Source: Agaricus subrufescens (lineage: Eukaryota; Basidiomycota; Agaricomycetes; Agaricales; Agaricaceae). From it: a stretch of 64,000 nucleotides of DNA. Under the pieces are notes generated by a model that saw only the letters and a list, made by a program, of their open reading frames with translations, was not told the DNA's origin and did no database searches. A program made the translations under genes and the position numbers. This document shows positions 61,332 to 64,000 of this stretch, piece by piece; positions within the stretch are counted from its first letter, which is position 1; each line of letters opens with the position of its first letter. The stretch is from the NCBI GenBank assembly GCA_029945375.1, contig CM057060.1:1178001-1242000 (forward strand). The letters run 5' to 3'.

Positions 61332-63980
61332 TTAAAGGTTCTGGGAGCATTGCGAATCTTCTTCAACAGGCCATTCAGGTCGAGGTAGAAAACGAGACAT
61401 GACGAGACTGTCCTTGATCCAATTCCAATCAACGGTATGGGTTTGGGAATAATCACTTCGGTAGTGCTCCCTGTCACGTATGACTAACAGATCATACTCT
61501 GAGAGGGGACGTGCAGCAAAAGTGGTATCACGGACTGCCTCAACTCGTGTGGCGCCCATGGCGAGGATGATACGCATAATGTAACTTGCAGCTTCCCCTT
61601 TATCGGTATCCTTTGACTGGAGTTAACATCAGAACGTCATTTTGCCATAGAAACTTACTTTGCTTTTAGGCGTCATGTTTGGTCCAACACAAAGGATTGA
61701 TTGGTCCTTGAGAATCCTAGGGGCAACAGGGTTCTCCATTATTTCTGAAAGATGTTCAGGTCGGTCACCCCAATTCAAGTCGATTTGCTGAGAAGGTTGC
61801 ACGTCAATCACGTTGGGTCTTCCTTGAGGCAACAAATAACACCGCCAATCGACCTCCTTGCCCTAAAGATAATTACAACATTTCGTTAGCGCTCTTCTCG
61901 AGAACTGAAAATGGAAGTACTTACCGCCTCAAGACAAGAATATAGCCATTTGGTCGAAACACATGGTATTCCCAACGCCAACGCCATCAGATACTTTGGC
62001 TTGTGGTTACAATCATCTGCCAACAGGAACAAGCGCTGCAGCTCCCTCGGTTCTCCGACCCAGTGCGCATCCGTTGACTCGCCAACCCAACGATTGGATA
62101 GGTGTTCCAGATCCATGCTCAAGTATTTGAATAGGTCGTCAACAAGTACGCCCCCACTATCGCGAACAGCAGCCAGAATTTCGGTGCGTGATCGTCCATC
62201 CTTCGTCCTGTCGTTCGTACCATTCCCACTCAGGCTAACAATCAAGCCAACTCTCTGCAAAAATTTTGGAGGTAGTCGAGAACCTTTGCCAGAGAGAAAA
62301 CTCCCAGCAGAACGAGATGGTGACGGTGACGGTTTAACGTCAGAGAAGCGCATAACGGGAGTGATTGTTTGTTTATCGATACGTCGGTCGTGCCAAGAAG
62401 AGGTAATATTTTTCACTGAGATACTGATCTCCTTCATAGCAACATCCTCGGCCTCCCCTGCAATCTCGAGAGTAACTTTATTGGATGCCAGGTTCACTTT
62501 ATGGACTTTGTGGTCTTTATTTTTCGAGTAGAGCCGAACGAGGTCGCCAGCGCGCAGATTATAAGTTCGCATATCGTCCGTACCGACAATGCCTTCGGCT
62601 CCATCATCGAATTTAATATTGTATTTGCCATCGCCGACCGATTCATGGACAACTCCAGGATAATAGTGTTTGTTTCGACTCCACAGCGCAAATACGCGAG
62701 TTGCATTCGCTCTAGAAGTTGAAGACCCTGCGGATTTGAGACGTTTGGTCAAGCGAGTGATTGGTGTGACCGCAGCAACATTGGTATCCTTGCTCTTGGG
62801 GGGTCTCCCTCGTTTGCGTTTGAGAGATTGTGAAGGAACTTCTGGCTCAAGGTACTCGCTTGGTTCATCTGCGGGTTCCGTGGCTCTATCGCTATCGCAG
62901 GTTCCTTCCATTTCAATATCAGTATCTTCCTCGGTTGAACGACGGCCGCGTTTTGACTTGGAAAATGAAGTGACCCTAGACGATTTACGTAACGGGTGCT
63001 TTCCCTCTTTCGTAGCAGCAGCTTTGAGTCTTCGAGTACGAGGTTGATCCTGCTTTGGAACAGAAGACGGAACAACACTTTCGTTCACCTTCTCAAGACC
63101 TGAACTCGTATTTCGACTGGCCTTCTGCCGGAGTGGGAGTACATCCTGTTTTGCTGCTGAAGCGACCCTCGTCCTGGTGGCCTTCTTGAAATATCTCAAC
63201 AATAAGATATCTGATGTGAACCAAAGTGTTCCTTACCTTAGAACCATAGGTATGCGTTGGCCGGGAAGGATTACCAACTTTTTGAGGGGCAGCAACTGCT
63301 GCCTTTGATTTAGATTTGCGAAGACGAGCGGAAAGTGGCTCGTCGTCATCGTCATCGTCTGCCTCTGCTTCTTCTTCTTCTTCTTCTTCTTCTTCCTCCT
63401 CTCTTTCTTCCTCTTCCTCTTCTTCCCTCTCTTCCTCTTCCTCTTCCTCTTCCTCCTCCTTCTCTTCCTCTTCCTCTTCCTCCTCTTCCTCTTCTGCCTT
63501 CATCTGTTTATTCGTAACCATTTCATTACCCGCTCGGCCCTCTTTTTCCGGTCGTGAAAACCTTCTGAGTGGCACAACATCACTGTCTTCCGTTTCTTCA
63601 GTGGAGGCCCGCCCCTGACGCTTTTTGTTCAAGTCATCAACATCCATAATCTTCTCTCCGGAGACAGAGGTTTGTACAATTTCCCGCATAGGTTCCGAAT
63701 CAGGTACAACATCCATAGCATCCAAGGCCAATGCACCCTGAGGTTGCTTGTGCGTATTCCTTCTGGGTGAGGGTTTAGCAGACGGGACCTGCGGAGACTT
63801 GCGCTTTGGCGAGGATACTGTTATTTTTGGCCGGTCAAGAACCTCGAGCGATGGGGCTTTTTCAGCGTTGTCGACACTCCTTTTTCGACCACCCATAGAA
63901 CGTTGTTGTTCTGGAGAAACTGGAGTGTGGGGAGTGTATTGCATGAGGTGCTGATAACGATTCCGTTTATTCGGATCCAT
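61332..63980 (-). CDS. Crb2/53BP1-like DNA-damage mediator (Tudor + tandem BRCT)
   Basis: The protein starts MDPNKRNRYQHLMQYTPHTP at 63980 and is disordered for about 450 residues, with a Glu-rich run near 63365-63500 and several Ser/Thr-Pro sites. A tandem Tudor region follows: RVFALWSRNKHYYPGVVHE near 62690, then KYNIKFDDGAEGIV and LRAGDLVRLYSK near 62540. The C-terminus carries BRCT repeats. The first has GLIVSLSG near 62240, SGGVLVDDL near 62140 and IPCVSTKWLYSCLEA near 61950; the second has YIMRIILAMGAT near 61575 and VDWNWIKDSLV near 61420. This order is that of Crb2/Rad9/53BP1, which bind methylated H4K20 and phosphorylated H2A at DNA breaks and recruit the checkpoint kinase. Four or five exons are present. 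Confidence 0.87.
63365..63505. repeat. Polypyrimidine/polypurine microsatellite (TTC/TCC)n in a coding exon
   Basis: About 140 bases are almost entirely C and T on the plus strand, made of imperfect TTC and TCC units. On the coding minus strand they read as mixed GAA/GAG and give a Glu run of about 45 residues in the Crb2-like protein. Such tracts can vary in length by slippage. Confidence 0.85.
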
Positions 63981-64000
63981 GATGCTAAGTAGGCTGCGAG

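Overview
The window is nuclear DNA of a filamentous basidiomycete, most likely an Agaricomycete. Nearly every gene is broken by many short introns of about 45-65 bp with GT..AG ends. Intergenic gaps are tens to a few hundred bases. The gene content is fungal and eukaryotic: LEU4-type isopropylmalate synthase, ATG9, a kexin, an RFD/BAH DNA methyltransferase, and a DUF6699 protein of the kind common in mushrooms. Exon borders below were read by eye from splice motifs, frame continuity and family conservation, so a border may be off by a few bases. No transposon, virus, CRISPR array or secondary-metabolite cluster was seen.

Layout: 1-5.9 kb, plus strand: mitochondrial ATP synthase beta (5' end cut by the window edge), tRNA-Ser(AGA), a DUF1776/Tda5-like membrane protein, a cyclic phosphodiesterase and a Nudix hydrolase. 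6-12 kb: cytosolic glutamyl-tRNA synthetase (minus) diverges from 2-isopropylmalate synthase (plus). 12-18 kb: ATG9, an Ecm15-like thiamine-binding protein (minus) and an IRS4-like EH-domain protein. 18-25.7 kb: a DNMT1-like cytosine methyltransferase (minus, AT-rich) diverges from MCM7. 26-36.3 kb: kexin, a DUF6699 protein, N-myristoyltransferase, UFD1 and CCT4. 36.5-44.5 kb: a mitochondrial carrier, an RRN6-like Pol I factor, mitochondrial ribosomal protein uL3m and an unknown leucine-rich protein. 44.7-53.6 kb: a LisH-CTLH-CRA (RanBPM/GID) protein, an unknown protein, the PIG-M mannosyltransferase, a PQ-loop transporter and a Vip1-like RRM protein. 54-64 kb: a Lin1/CD2BP2 GYF protein, then three genes in tandem on the minus strand for genome maintenance and chromatin: RAD54, a chromodomain protein and a Crb2/53BP1-like Tudor-BRCT mediator.

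Most genes are unrelated housekeeping genes. The points most worth a second look are: (i) an isopropylmalate synthase whose C-terminal regulatory module is present twice in tandem; (ii) the RAD54, chromodomain and Crb2-like tandem block, whose chromodomain protein carries an unrecognised C-terminal domain; (iii) very small exons of 5, 12 and 15 nt in three genes; (iv) a GC-AG intron in the uL3m gene; (v) the AT-rich methyltransferase locus; (vi) a repeated tail motif in glutamyl-tRNA synthetase. I did not find a clearly new multi-gene system.
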